From Russula earlei (Eukaryota; Basidiomycota; Agaricomycetes; Russulales; Russulaceae): a stretch of 64,000 bases of DNA. Positions within the stretch are counted from its first letter, which is position 1. Every line of letters starts with the position of its first letter. The notes beneath the pieces are model-generated. The model searched no databases and was not told where the DNA came from. It was given only the letters and a program-made list of their open reading frames with translations. Location of the stretch: NCBI GenBank assembly GCA_025769875.1, contig JAGFNK010000251.1, positions 1-64,000 of the forward strand, written 5' to 3'. The position numbers and the translations under genes are program-made. Positions 33,600 to 44,783 of the stretch are shown here, piece by piece.

Positions 33600-36500
33600 G
33601 GGGATTCTGGGATCAGTGGTATTTTGGTAGTAATGGCCATAAGGTGGGATTGGTTGCTTCTGTCCATGTAGTGTCGCTAATTGGGCATTTAGCCCATTTC
33701 ACTAGGTATTGGAGTTGTTGTCGTTTTCTGATTTGTCGATGGTTCAGGATGACTTTGGGTTCTAGTTGTCCCTCTTCTTTGAGAAGACAGGGTGGTGGAG
33801 CTGTAGAAGTTGCACCGTATGCTGGTGTAACTCAATGGGGAGTTAGAAGTGAGGCGTGGAAGACATCATGAATATGCCACACCGTCAGTAGCTGTAATTG
33901 ATACACCACTGGGGATACCTTCTGTAAGATTTTGAATGGTCTGTGTCTTTTAGGGGCTAGTTTGGGGCTTAGATATGGTAGGGATAAGTTTGAGGCCTCT
34001 AGCCACACTTCTTGTCCCTTGTGGTATGTATCGGTTGGTACTGGATGATTCTGTGCCACAAGGTTGATTGTGGCGATTGCCTGGGCCCGTTTGTTCCAAA
34101 GGGTTATCATTCATGTTTTGGTGAATTCGTTATTAGTGGCAACTCCCAATTGTGGATGGAGCTGGGTTCTATAACCAAGTAATGCTTCCAATGGTGACAT
34201 CTTGATAGTGCTGTTGGTTTTGTTATCATAAACTGCTGATGCAATGGCTAACCAGGTGCTCCAATCAGTTTGATCGTGAGTGATAAGGCAGAGCTACTGT
34301 TCGATCCATTGGTTTGCTTGTTCCAACAAGCCATCAGTCTTAGGGTGGAATGCAGTGGATAGGTTCTGATTTACACCAAGGCGTGCTGCGAGGGCTCTTC
34401 CGAAATGTGATGTGAAGCGTGGGTCTCTATCAGTTATTACCTTTTCTGGTAATCCAAACCATCAATAGATGTGATCCATGTACAACTGGGTTATCTGTGG
34501 TCCAGTTATTGAGGTAACACAGGGGAGGAATATTGCTGCTCTAGATGCTCCATGGTTGACTATCATTAAGATAGCATCATGTCCATTGCTTTTGGGTAGT
34601 TGAGTAATAAGGTCCATAGCAACTTGATGAAACGGTAGCGAGTCTTGACTAGTGGGGATGTGGTATAGTGGGACTCAGGGTGAGTGTGTTTGGATTTTGT
34701 TTTGTTGACAAGTTGGACATCCTGCTACGTAATCTTTGATCCACTGGGCCATCCCAGGCCACCAGTACAGCGATGCCGCTTGTTTGATGGTTTCATCGTG
34801 CCCTGGGTGTCCTGCAGTTGGGGCATTGTGGAGTTCTTGTAACAACCTCCATTTAATTGATAGTTCTGGTGGCACTACCATTCTGCCATTTAGTTGCCAG
34901 AGTCCCTTGATTCTTTTAATACCATAGGTCCAAGCCCAATTTTTAAGCAAAGTCGGATGTCGAGTTTGCACTTGTTCAAGGCATCCTTTGGTTGATCCCA
35001 CTAAGATGGTGTTAACAAAGAGTTTGGGTGGTAGTATTGTCACATCTTCATTATCGTTCTGTCCCGTGTCTTCGGTTAAGGGTCTAGATAGTAGGTTGGC
35101 TGCTGAGTGGGTCTTCCCTGGTACATGTTTGATTTCTAGCCAGTAGTCTTGCAACTCCATGAACCATCGCGCTACTCATCGGTTTACTTTTCGGGGGTTT
35201 TTCCAGTAAGTAAGGTTGGTGTGATCAGTGAGTAGTGTGATAGGGTGTCGCATGCCGGCTAGGTGTGGGCGCCAATGGGTGAGAGCTTTGATGACTGCTA
35301 ACAATTCTCTCTCAAAAATGTTGTAGTTGTGTTCTGTTGGAGAAAATGTTGCAGAATAGTAGGCAATAGGATGTCATTTTGGTTTATGTCGTAGATTTGA
35401 TTTTGATTCTCCCTCTTGTGAGAGTATGGCTCCCACACCATATGCCAATGCATCTGTTTCCAATATGAAGGGTTTGTCATAGTTCAGTTGTGTAAGGACT
35501 GGGCTTTTGCACATTAGTGTTTTGAGTACTTTAAACACATCTTGTTGTGGTTTTTGCCATGTCCATGGTGTAGTCTTCTTTGTGAGGTCAAGTAGTGGTC
35601 ATGCAATCTTTGAGTAGTTGGGTATGAAGTATCTGTAGAAGCCTGTAAACCAAAGGAATGTGCGTATTTCCATGGGGTTACTTGGTGTTGGCCATTGTTG
35701 TATGTTTGCTACCTTTTTGGGATCCATTTGAATAGTGTTGCCTTGTAATATCACTCCTAGGAATTCAATGGTGTCTTGTTCGAACTGACATTTCTCTGGT
35801 TTGAGGTACAAGTCATGCTTCTGTAATTTGTCTAATACTCTGTGTACGTATTCTTCGTGTCTTGGGTCGTCTTTGGTGGTTGCAATGAGAATATCATCCA
35901 TGTATATCACGAGCCATCCTTTGCAGAGTTCTTCTTCAAAAATTGCATTCATCATAGTTTGGAAGGTGGCCGGTGAATTGGTGAGTCCAAAGAACATGAC
36001 AGTGGGTTTGAATAATCCTTTGTTGGTGAGGAAAGCTGCTTTCCACTGATTGCCATCCTTGGTTCATATGTTGTTGTAGCCCCAGCAAATATCAAATTTG
36101 GTGAACTTTTCCTTCCCTCTGACACAATTGATCAATTGTGGGATGAGGGGTAAAGGGTATTGATTTCTTATAGTCCATTCATTTAACTTTCGATAGTCTT
36201 GTACGGGTCGGAGTTTTCCGTCTTTCTTTTTAATAAAGAAGAAAGGTGCTGCGTATGGAGATTTTGATGGTCGGATATATCCCTTTGCTAAGTGTTCCTT
36301 CACAAACTTATGTAATTCTTCTTGTTTGTTTTGAGTTAAGGGGTATATCTTTCCTGGTAATGTGGATGGAGCTCTGGGCTTAAGTTGTATGGCATGATCC
36401 CAAATTAGCGTTTCAGGAAATTGTTGGGTGGCTTCTTTGCTGAAGACTTTATGGTGTCGCTGGTACTGTGTCGGTATAGGAATGGTTTCGGGGGCGTTTG

Positions 36501-37113
36501 TAGCACAGATAGTAATACGTCCGACGTATAGGTCTCCCTCTTCAATTTGTGGGGACTTGGGCTTCATCGGTTTTAGCCAGTTTTGTCCGTTGTCCGTTCT
36601 AAAGATTAGGGGAAGGTGTGACGTGTCGATCCAACCCCTGGCCCAGTTGATGTTTGGTTGCACCGCAGCGAACCACGGGTAGCCCAGTATAGCTTTATGT
36701 TCTCCCAAGTTGGCTAAGAAGAACCTCATCTTTGTATGGTTTCGACCGGTTTGTACAACTAGGTCGACATAGAATTGTAGCTTTCCTATCTTGTTAGGGG
36801 TCCCGTCGACATTCACTAATTCGCGAGGTTTTTCCATACTTTTTATTGGTAGTCGAAGCTCTTGAGCATATTGTTGATTGAGGAAATTTTCAGTAGCTCC
36901 AGAATCGACTAGAGCTATAGCTTCGGCCCTCTTTGCGACAGAGTGTATATAGAACCGGATAGTCATCGATTTTCTATTGGATATATACACTTTGTTGTCT
37001 AACTTCCTAATCCAGGCCGCACGGATTAGGTTGAGGGAAAATCCTGGGATGAAGCTAATTTTTCTGCGAGTTCGAGTTTTTGTTCTGCGGTGAACGTGTT
37101 TAACTGCGCGCAT
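33600..37113 (-). pseudogene. Gypsy Pol: protease, RT, RNase H, integrase, chromodomain
   Basis: The pol frame overlaps the gag end by 88 nt in the -1 frame, so expression was probably by -1 frameshifting. In order: protease V-D-S-G-A-T-E-N-F (about 36900); RT with D-G-K-L-R-P-V-Q-D-Y-R-K-L-N (about 36200) and Y-M-D-D-I-L (about 35900); RNase H with L-E-T-D-A (about 35460); integrase H-x-H-C-x2-C zinc finger near 34750; core near 34600-34150; GPY/F-like region and chromodomain (Q-Y-L-V-K-W, about 33700). TGA stops at 36064, 35599 and other places kill it. Confidence 0.9.
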
Positions 37114-38886
37114 GCTGCGCTGACGGGGTCGGACGGGGTGGCGTCAATACAGGTGACTTCTGTTGCGGTCTCCCAGTCTATGAGGTTGGCTTGTGAGTTG
37201 AGACGTCTGGGACAATCGCGTGCATAGTGTCCGGTCTCGCCGCATTCGAAACAAGCGTTGTTTCGTTGTATGCGAGGCTGGTTCGTATTATTCATCTGGG
37301 CTACTCGGCCGCCGAATCCTCGTCCTCTCATTGGCCTGGGTTGTCGCGGCATTCGGGCGCGGTCTAGGTCCATCGGTACAGGTTGATTTGCCATGGTTCG
37401 TGGTGCGTTGGATGAGTTAAATTTGGGTTGTTCGTTATTGTTTGTGGTTCGTTGAGTGAAGAACAGTTGTCGCTGGGTGTACGTGGGCGGCGTGCGCCAG
37501 TTCCCTATTGTACGTGTACTGGGGCCAGTGTTTTGCGCGCTATTCATGAGCGCATTTCTTAACTGCTGGGCTTTGGTGACGTTAATGGCCTTCTGTTTCA
37601 TATCTCCGTAATTTTGTGGTATTGGGTGGGTGAGTACGTCACTGATCACGGATCGGGTTAAGCCTTTGAGGAAAAGACGAGTAACAGATTCGTCTCCTTG
37701 GACATATCCTGCTTCGCGCGCTAGCCGTTCGAAGTCCGAGATATATTGGTCGATGGCGGGCCATTTCATCTTGAGGTTTTCTATAGTTACTTGTGCCCTT
37801 TGAGCTCGTTGAGTGTCCATAAATTGGAATTCGTCTACGAATTGATCCCACACTGCAGGGATGTTATCCGTGGCGGGGTTGAGACTGTCGATCCATGCTC
37901 CCATGTCGCGGACCCATCCTTCGACCACCGGTCCTTCAATACAGGTGAGGGTGATTGCTACCTTCCGCATTGGTGAGTCGAAGCCAGGTACACCTAGGTT
38001 GCTTCGAAAATAGGCTTTTATTCCTTCTATGAACCGCTCAGCGCGGCTCCGATCCCCGTCAAACGTCGCGGGGAGGTTTCCCGAGACTTTGACGTCGGGA
38101 TTGATAGGCACTACGTTTTGCAGTTGTGGTGCAGCAGGTATGGGTGGACCTCCGGGGCCTCCAGGCCCTCCTGGGCCCCCAGGGCCTCCAGGGCCTCCTG
38201 GTCCTCCGGGGCCTCCTCGTCTAAGTGCGTTTTGTAGTGCTAGTAATATTCGTGCCGGGTCTGCAAGTGGCGGGGCCGCTGGTTGTGGTACAGCGGCGGC
38301 GGCGGGTGCTGCGACTTGAATTACTTGCGCTAGTGCGGCTGCCATTGATAATCCTGGTGTAGATGTGGCAAGGGAATGGGTCGTTTGCGTAGTGAGGTCG
38401 ATATGAGGGAGCGCGTGTGGTGAATACGGTGGTGGTGTATCGAGCGGTGGTATGGGCGCGTGGCGAATCTGCTGGTTAGTGGTAGTGTCTTCTTCGACGT
38501 CGTCGGTCGACTCTTCTGTGTCACTGGGTTCCTTGGTTCGTCCGGATTCGAGACGTTCTATGTCCTTCTTTTTCCTGCGAGTAATCGCTGATCTTCGGTG
38601 AACGAGAGCTCGTAACAATGGTTCTCGAGATAGTAGATGGGTACAGTGTCCCTGTTGATCACCTTCCTTCCTGAAGGGCAATAGATGTGGTGCTCGACGA
38701 ATGTGTAGCCTTTATCGCCTTCTGCGATCCAAAATACGTATGGGTTTGTCGGTGCGTCGTCAATAGCGGGTGGTGGGACAGAGACGTCACTGCTCGTGTC
38801 ACTTTGATTGTCGTCGCCGATTGCGACTTCTGCGAGCGCTTGCTCCAGCTTTTGTCCTGTTTCGAGTAGGAAGAAGTCAAATCTAA
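37026..38886 (-). pseudogene. Gypsy Gag with collagen-like GGP repeat and CCHC knuckle
   Basis: A 551-codon open frame ends at 37026. It contains an Ala/Pro-rich stretch, a run of about eight G-G-P triplets (near 38150-38210), the capsid-like retrotrans_gag region (A-E-R-F-I-E-G-I, W-D-Q-F-V-D-E-F) and a zinc knuckle C-F-E-C-G-E-T-G-H-Y-A-R-D-C. The N-terminal part from 38886 is in another frame, joined near 38570 by one missing A in an A-run. Unlike pol, the main frame is open over its full length. Confidence 0.85.
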
Positions 38887-39187
38887 TGTCACCGTCACTT
38901 GGGGTAGCGACGATAACGAGAGATTTGAATAGCGATAGATGTACGAGTAAGCGTTCCGAACGCATGTGAGTGGACAAGAGAGCACGATTGAGAGGCTACG
39001 AGACTAAGAGACAGGAGATATGACTTGGGTCTACATGGTACGCAAGCTACAGGTTATATACGCAAATTCGGAAACATCTCGGTGCCACTGGCACGTCAGG
39101 GTGCCAGCTCTAAGCTTTGCTGGCGTTTCTCGGTTCTTCGTGAGCTGTCAGCGTTAGATTCGTCCAACACGACGAGCTCCGGTGACA
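38887..39187 (-). repeat. Gypsy 5' LTR, CpG-rich
   Basis: This 301-bp LTR retains all the CpG sites that the partner LTR has lost. It lies 420 bp from the end of DUF6533-like copy B. Confidence 0.93.
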
Positions 39188-39359
39188 GCACCCATCCTGA
39201 AAATCAACTCAAAATGCCACAGCCATTCTTCCACTTCGTAAATTGATATTATGCGTTCCCCGTGCTACATACAGTACCTTATCTGTTACTGTACCCATGC
39301 CCTTAAACCTTGGGGTGAACCTACCCTCAGCCTTTGAAGATCGCATCCCCAGTAGTATG

Positions 39360-42020
39360 CACCTCTGTAACATCCTGCATTCCATGACTCGCACACCACC
39401 AGCCCGCAGAAAGCCTGAACATTATAATAAACTTCAACAATCATATATAAACGACCTCCCGTGTATCCGCAGCTCAACAGCCGATCAAGCGACTCATAGC
39501 GACATTCCTTCCAACTGTCCCAAAGCATAGATAGTAACGAACAGACCCAATCGCCTTGATGGCGAACTCGATTACGATAGTAGTGACGGTAACAATGCGC
39601 GACAACACTAGAAATGGTGACCCCGTATCCGATCCCAAACAGATCTTGAGGATGTTGTACGAGAATGGGCTTGAAGCGGGATGATGGGTTCCGCCGAGAC
39701 ATCTGGCGACTTAGTATCTTCCATAAATAGTGACCGGTCGATCCGCACTTCGATGTCAAATTCGCTTGGGCGGTCAGAACGGCTTCGTAAGTCTGCCATC
39801 TGATGGGTATTGATCCCATCGTTAAGTTTCACCTCCTCATCATAGCGTATGCCGGACGAGCCAGTGGCCGCAGATACGTTCGTCCCGGGTAGTTGTGACC
39901 CAACGGGACCTGACTCCGGTTGCACTCTCGTCTCTTCCGATTCCTTTGAGTAAACAGACCCCAGTCTAAGCGCAGGGAGAGGACGCACCACGAAGATGGA
40001 TAAGAATCCGTTGGCTCATGATCCAAGTGAAAGCGTAGCCAAGCGATGCACTGCAACGTCCACCTGGTTAGACTCGCAGCAACGACCTAGGAAACAAGAG
40101 AAATACCCAGATGATTGAATGGCCTTCGCGGCGCCTCGATACAGGATGATGTTCATAACGTTCACCGCTGTACGAGGATCAGTCTGGTGATGATCATGGG
40201 CTTATGCAAAGAACACACCCGTAAGCGCGACAAAATATCCTAAGCCGTCATACAACAACCTTGGTCTGGAGTAAGCATATCCCCACCGACATCCGAGACG
40301 ACTTACATTTTCACCATCTTTGAAGAACTGGAAGAAGTCAGAACCGATGCAATAGATTGCAGGAAAATGCCTTACACGGAGGTTGAAGCGGCCTTCGCCT
40401 TGAGTAGGTAAAATGTCGAGATGGATAGTGAGAGAAAATCGAAGAGCATGGATGCGAAGTAAAAGGTCCAGGGAGCGACGGGGTCGTCTGGATGAAGAGT
40501 TCCAGGAACACAACTAAAGGAATGGTGTCAAGATAGCCTGGGTGGGAGCGGTGGCGGGGAAAATAAACTTACTTTCCCTGTTAGGAGAAGAGTAACATAA
40601 AACTCCCAGAATACAGCAAAAAAAGAAAAACACTTACACTCGTCTGCGTAGCTGATATAGTATCCTTGAGTCGATAGATCGCGGGAAGAGACTGTTTGAC
40701 TCACGAATCCGGTTGTGTAGATCTGCGAACCACTGGAACTATGCCGACATAAGGACTGGCATTCTCAGATAACGAGCAACGGTAACGAACCACAATGACA
40801 ACGAAATACGCCGCTAGAAGGGTACAGCCTATCCGGATATTACGATGTGCAATGTTATACGCCCTGCAACTCGCTGTCAGGCTCGACGCATGCAGCGGAA
40901 TAATCGGAACCCACCGGATACCTAAGATTGCTTGCGACACCATAACTTGGAAGACTGGAGAATTGTTCAGCGTTGGAAGTATACAGCGTGCAGAGGATAG
41001 AAACCGTACCTTTGAACACAGGAGCGGCAAAGTAATAATGGGAGCAAACATTTGGAGAGAAGTGGTGGTAGAAGAACCCCGTATTACTAAGAGTCATTAC
41101 AAGGACGCTCGAGTACCTTCAGAAAGAGTGAGCAACTGTGCCAGGAAACAACGTTAATGTTAATCAACAAACCGAATAAGGACGAATAGTATGAAGCCCA
41201 GGCTATCCGGCCGACATGTTCCAGTCAACTGGTGACCTTTGCCTCCTGGTAACAACTTTTCTTACCTACGTCGACTTGTCGTCTTGTAAACTCGGATTTC
41301 GGCAGGGATCGTAATGAGGTAACTGTGGCAAGATGTAGGTCATAAACGAAGGAGTAGGAGGCGCAACCGGCAGCTGGAGACGCACTCGTAGGCGGCCATA
41401 GTTATAGACGCAATACGCAAGTTATTGGCGACGGCAACGGCGCCGGTGCTTGGGTTGACAGCTTGAGAGGCCACGTCAGTGGGGAACATCGTGGGCACGA
41501 AGAGACCCGGGAAGGACCGCAGACGCGGGGAAGGAATAAGGGCACCGATTTCAAATCCCAGCGGTACCGTAGAGGAGTGTGTGTTATTATGAACTGTTCC
41601 GTCGCGTTCGCTCGGCGAATCAAATGGCAGTGTTTCCCATCCCAAAGACCAAAGACAGGGGGAGCGAGAGGGGGAACCAGAACCAACATTCGTGTATCAT
41701 CGCTCGGGATCTCCCCTCGTACAGGGCACGGATCCAGGGCAAGGACGACTCGAGTCTTCGCACGCCGGAATCCCACAGCGTTAGACACCGCGCCAATCGA
41801 TCATTTTCCCAGGGGTTATTCAGAACGGTCTGGGGCGTTTTCTGAATTTGGATACGGTCTCTAGATGTCGTATCAGAACGGTGATCATCGAAAATCCAAT
41901 CCGTTTCAAGTGACAGGCGCTGGGGCCAAAAAAGCATCAGGCTGCTACTTGGTTCCACGACATCAATCTCCTGGCACGGGGGGAATGAAAAAGTTCAATA
42001 CATTTTGGTCTAGAACTAGG
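39360..42020. repeat. Segmental duplication, unit 2 (copy B and flanks)
   Basis: It is homologous to 24160-26800 in the same orientation. The two units were probably adjacent tandem copies before the transposon block of about 26.8-39.2 kb accumulated between them. Confidence 0.75.
39608..41489 (-). CDS. DUF6533-like multipass membrane protein, copy B
   Basis: It has the same 15-exon structure as copy A, starting ATG at 41489 and ending at 39608, about 372 residues. Every splice site of copy A is matched, including the 14-nt exon (40638-40651) and the 5-nt exon (40573-40577). The last intron uses the acceptor GGAAG before 39933. No stop or frameshift was found, so both duplicates look intact. 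The transmembrane core is nearly identical to A; differences concentrate in the N-terminal 20 residues and the C-terminal tail. The 3' flank holds the right end of the gypsy insertion. Confidence 0.85.
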
Positions 42021-42354
42021 TTGCGCGGCTGAACGTACATGAATTGGGGTCGAGAGCTTGGATCCCCGTGAGGATCCCGATGACAGTACAGAACAGAAAA
42101 TGATGAGTCAGCTGCTTGTCGTGGTGACAACACCCGATGTCCGCCAACCAGAAAGTGAAATTTTGGAACGGAATCTTCAAAGTTAATTATCATATAACCC
42201 GAAAATTGGACGATGGACTCGGAAATCAATGTTGTGTTGAAGGACAGTAATACGAGGGTAGTGATAGAGTAAATATTCCTTGAGCAACCAATGTTGCTGA
42301 GATGGCCGAACACGTAAATTTGGCTCGGTATGGGGCCAAAATCAAAATAGTGAT

Positions 42355-42445
42355 GAACCCGGCCCGGGCTCCGGCCGTGAGCCGGGCCAAGCCGGGCCAG
42401 TGACGGCATGTGATTTGAAAAGCCGGAGCCGGGCCCCCGGTGCTT
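42355..42445. repeat. GC-rich palindromic GCCGGGCC block
   Basis: Repeated GCCGGGCC and CCCGGGC motifs form strong local inverted repeats in otherwise AT-balanced DNA. It starts after TAGTGATGAACCCGG and may be the terminal region of a hAT-type element, but I could not find the other end. Confidence 0.35.
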
Positions 42446-42986
42446 TGAACTTCTTTGTGTGCATCAAACTGACACACCCACTTTTCGTGACTGTTTCTTT
42501 TACACTTAAGTACATGTTCGACCATTTGTGGCCCATCTTTTAGTTATTTAAGGGTCATTTTCTCAATACCCTGTCATTGGTCTTGCTGGAACTGATATTA
42601 CTTGTAACATTGCACGTGTAATCACGTGCTCATGATATTAAATCACGTGACAAGCGTTCAATCGGGAGAAGAGGTTCGGCAATCCTGTTCAATTGTAAAC
42701 GGACTTGAAATAGCAGTCGATATCACGCACGAAGAGGAAGAATACGAGGGCTTTTGTCAAGGGTCCATTTCTATTAATGACAGCCTGTCCCGAACATCGC
42801 TGACCTTTGGCAGCAAGTTCGCGCAAGGCCGATTGGCCGGTGAAAAAAAAAACCCAACATGAATTCCCTGCTCGATAACCGACCGGGAGAAAGAGCTAGA
42901 ACACCGACACCGCAAAGCAGCCGGTACTTGTGCGATACTTGAGCGTCCGCGAAACAACAGACTAATGCTATCTCGCAGCCCCGTCT

Positions 42987-44783
42987 TTATGTGGCTCGGC
43001 TACTAGGTTCCCCGGCTAGTGGTTTGGCGTCCGTGATTGTCGGATTTGCGATGCATACTTCGATATCACGTCCCCTTGGGAGGTTGTGAGAATTGTCTTG
43101 CGAGTCCGAGTCCACTGTCAGACTCTTATCGGTCTTGCTGTCAAAGTTCGGGTTCTCGCCAAAACGCAAGGTGGTGGTCGTTGGCAGCTGAATGACTGTA
43201 GACTGTTGGTATCGCGCCTCTGTCGAAATCATGAAGTCGTCATCAGGTCGGGTCTGAGTGTTGAAGAAACGCACCAAGTGGATGAAGGAGAATACGCTGG
43301 CTCATGATCCAAGTCATCGCAATTCCAAGGCACGCACTATTCATTCCACAATAGGTAAGGCTCACGGCAATAACGAAAAGAAAGGAAGTACCCAGTTTTT
43401 TCAGTGGTAAGATTGCCGGCTCGAAAGAGGAAGATGTTCATCATGTTAGCGGCTGCACGAAGATCGGTCTGTTGAGAATCGATGACCTCTTGACGGAACG
43501 TACCCGTAAGCGCGACAAGATATCCCAAGCGATCGTATAACATTCTGGGGCTAGGGTAAAGTTTATCGTCATCCTGACGTGAGACAACTTACAGCTTCAC
43601 AAGCCTCGAAGCTCTGCAAGGCGTCAGAGTTGATTGCCCATGTTCCTGATATATGACTTACGTGGACTTGGGAAGTGCATCGGCCCTCCATTTGAGAAGG
43701 TAAAATATTGAGATGGAAAGCGCGAGACAATCAAATAGCATGGCGGCCAAGTAAAAGGTCCAGGCAGAGATGATGTTTCGTGGGTCAGAATTTGCAGTCA
43801 AGCAGCTAATCATTTTCGTCAGGATATCATAGGTGGTACTAGTAATGGAGTAGTAGATAAACGTACTCTCCCTGAACAGAGGCATAACCGCACGGCCTTT
43901 AACGCAGACTTTGCGAGTGCAGGGAACGATTTTGAACTTACATCGACCATGACGGCTGATTCGGTGTCAATGAGCCGATAAGTTGCTATGACAAAGACAA
44001 TTAACCCACCAATCCGGTTGTATAGAACCGTGAACCACTGGACCTGGGAACATCTAAGGATAGGGATCATGAAGTAAAGAGTCATAACAACGGACCACAG
44101 TGATGATGATGTACGTGGATAAAAGGACACCGCCTACCCAGGTCCTACCCATGGCAATCTGATACGCTCTACGATCCGTCAAACTCGTAGTTGTGAAACG
44201 GGAAAGTCAGGACTCACCGGATACCTAGGATCGCTTGTGATATCATGATTTGGATTACTGGAAGACAAGACTCAGCCTTCGGTGGTCAGAAACGTAGAGC
44301 ACTGGATCGTACCTTTTATTATAGGACCGACATAGGAATAGCGGACGCAGGTTTCGGGAGAGAAGTTGTGGTCGAAGAAGTTCGTAGTAGAGATCGCGAT
44401 TGCCACTATACTGAAGTACCTGCAGAACATATGAGCAGGCGTTCTGGGTAAGCAATGTTGATCGACATACCGAATAAGAACGAATAGTATCAAAGGGAGC
44501 CTATCCAACGAACGAGATAACTCCAGTCAATCGCGATCTTCACATTTTCGCATCGAGTTTCTTACATGCTACGTCGGCTTGAAGACTTGTAAAGCCGATA
44601 TTCAGCAGGTAGCGTGATGAGGTAGCTAGTGAAAATGTAAGCCATACGGGGATTGGATAACTCGTAAATCGGAACGTACTCATATGCAGCAATAGCGACA
44701 GCTGCAACACGGATGTTGCCCGCAACCATGATTGCACGCGAACTTGGATAGATGATCTGGGGCGTTGCTGCGGATACGAACAT
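42987..44783 (-). CDS. DUF6533-like multipass membrane protein, copy C
   Basis: The start at 44783 gives a first exon of 104 nt (44783-44680), exactly as in A and B, and the stop is at 42987. The exon order and phases of A are reproduced, including a 14-nt exon (43942-43955, giving A-V-M-V-D) and a 5-nt exon (43867-43871, G-D), before C-L-T-A-N and S-A-W-T-F-Y-L. Exon 2 is 3 nt longer. Later blocks are M-L-Y-D-R-L-G-Y-L-V-A-L-T and W-I-M-S-Q-R-I-L-L-H. The C-terminal tail is unrelated in detail to those of A and B. No lesion was seen. It is more diverged than A is from B. Confidence 0.83.

Larger units (their letters stand above)
32375..39187 (-). mobile_element. Full-length Ty3/gypsy chromovirus
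   Basis: The LTRs are 32375-32669 (295 bp, 3') and 38887-39187 (301 bp, 5'), both TGTCACC...GGTGACA. The 5-bp duplication GCACC is at 32370-32374 and 39188-39192. Inside, on the minus strand, are gag with a CCHC knuckle, protease, RT with Y-M-D-D, RNase H, an integrase zinc finger and core, a chromodomain, and a further ORF before the 3' LTR. Stops are mostly TGA, as expected from CGA to TGA changes. It inserted between DUF6533-like copies A and B. Confidence 0.95.

Noticed and set aside
43942..44033. Reading straight through the loop in copy C as one long exon without microexons
   Set aside because: It is open there, but the next exon (C-L-T-A-N...S-A-W-T-F-Y) then falls out of frame, and copies B and D do not stay alignable; the 14-nt plus 5-nt solution works in all four.
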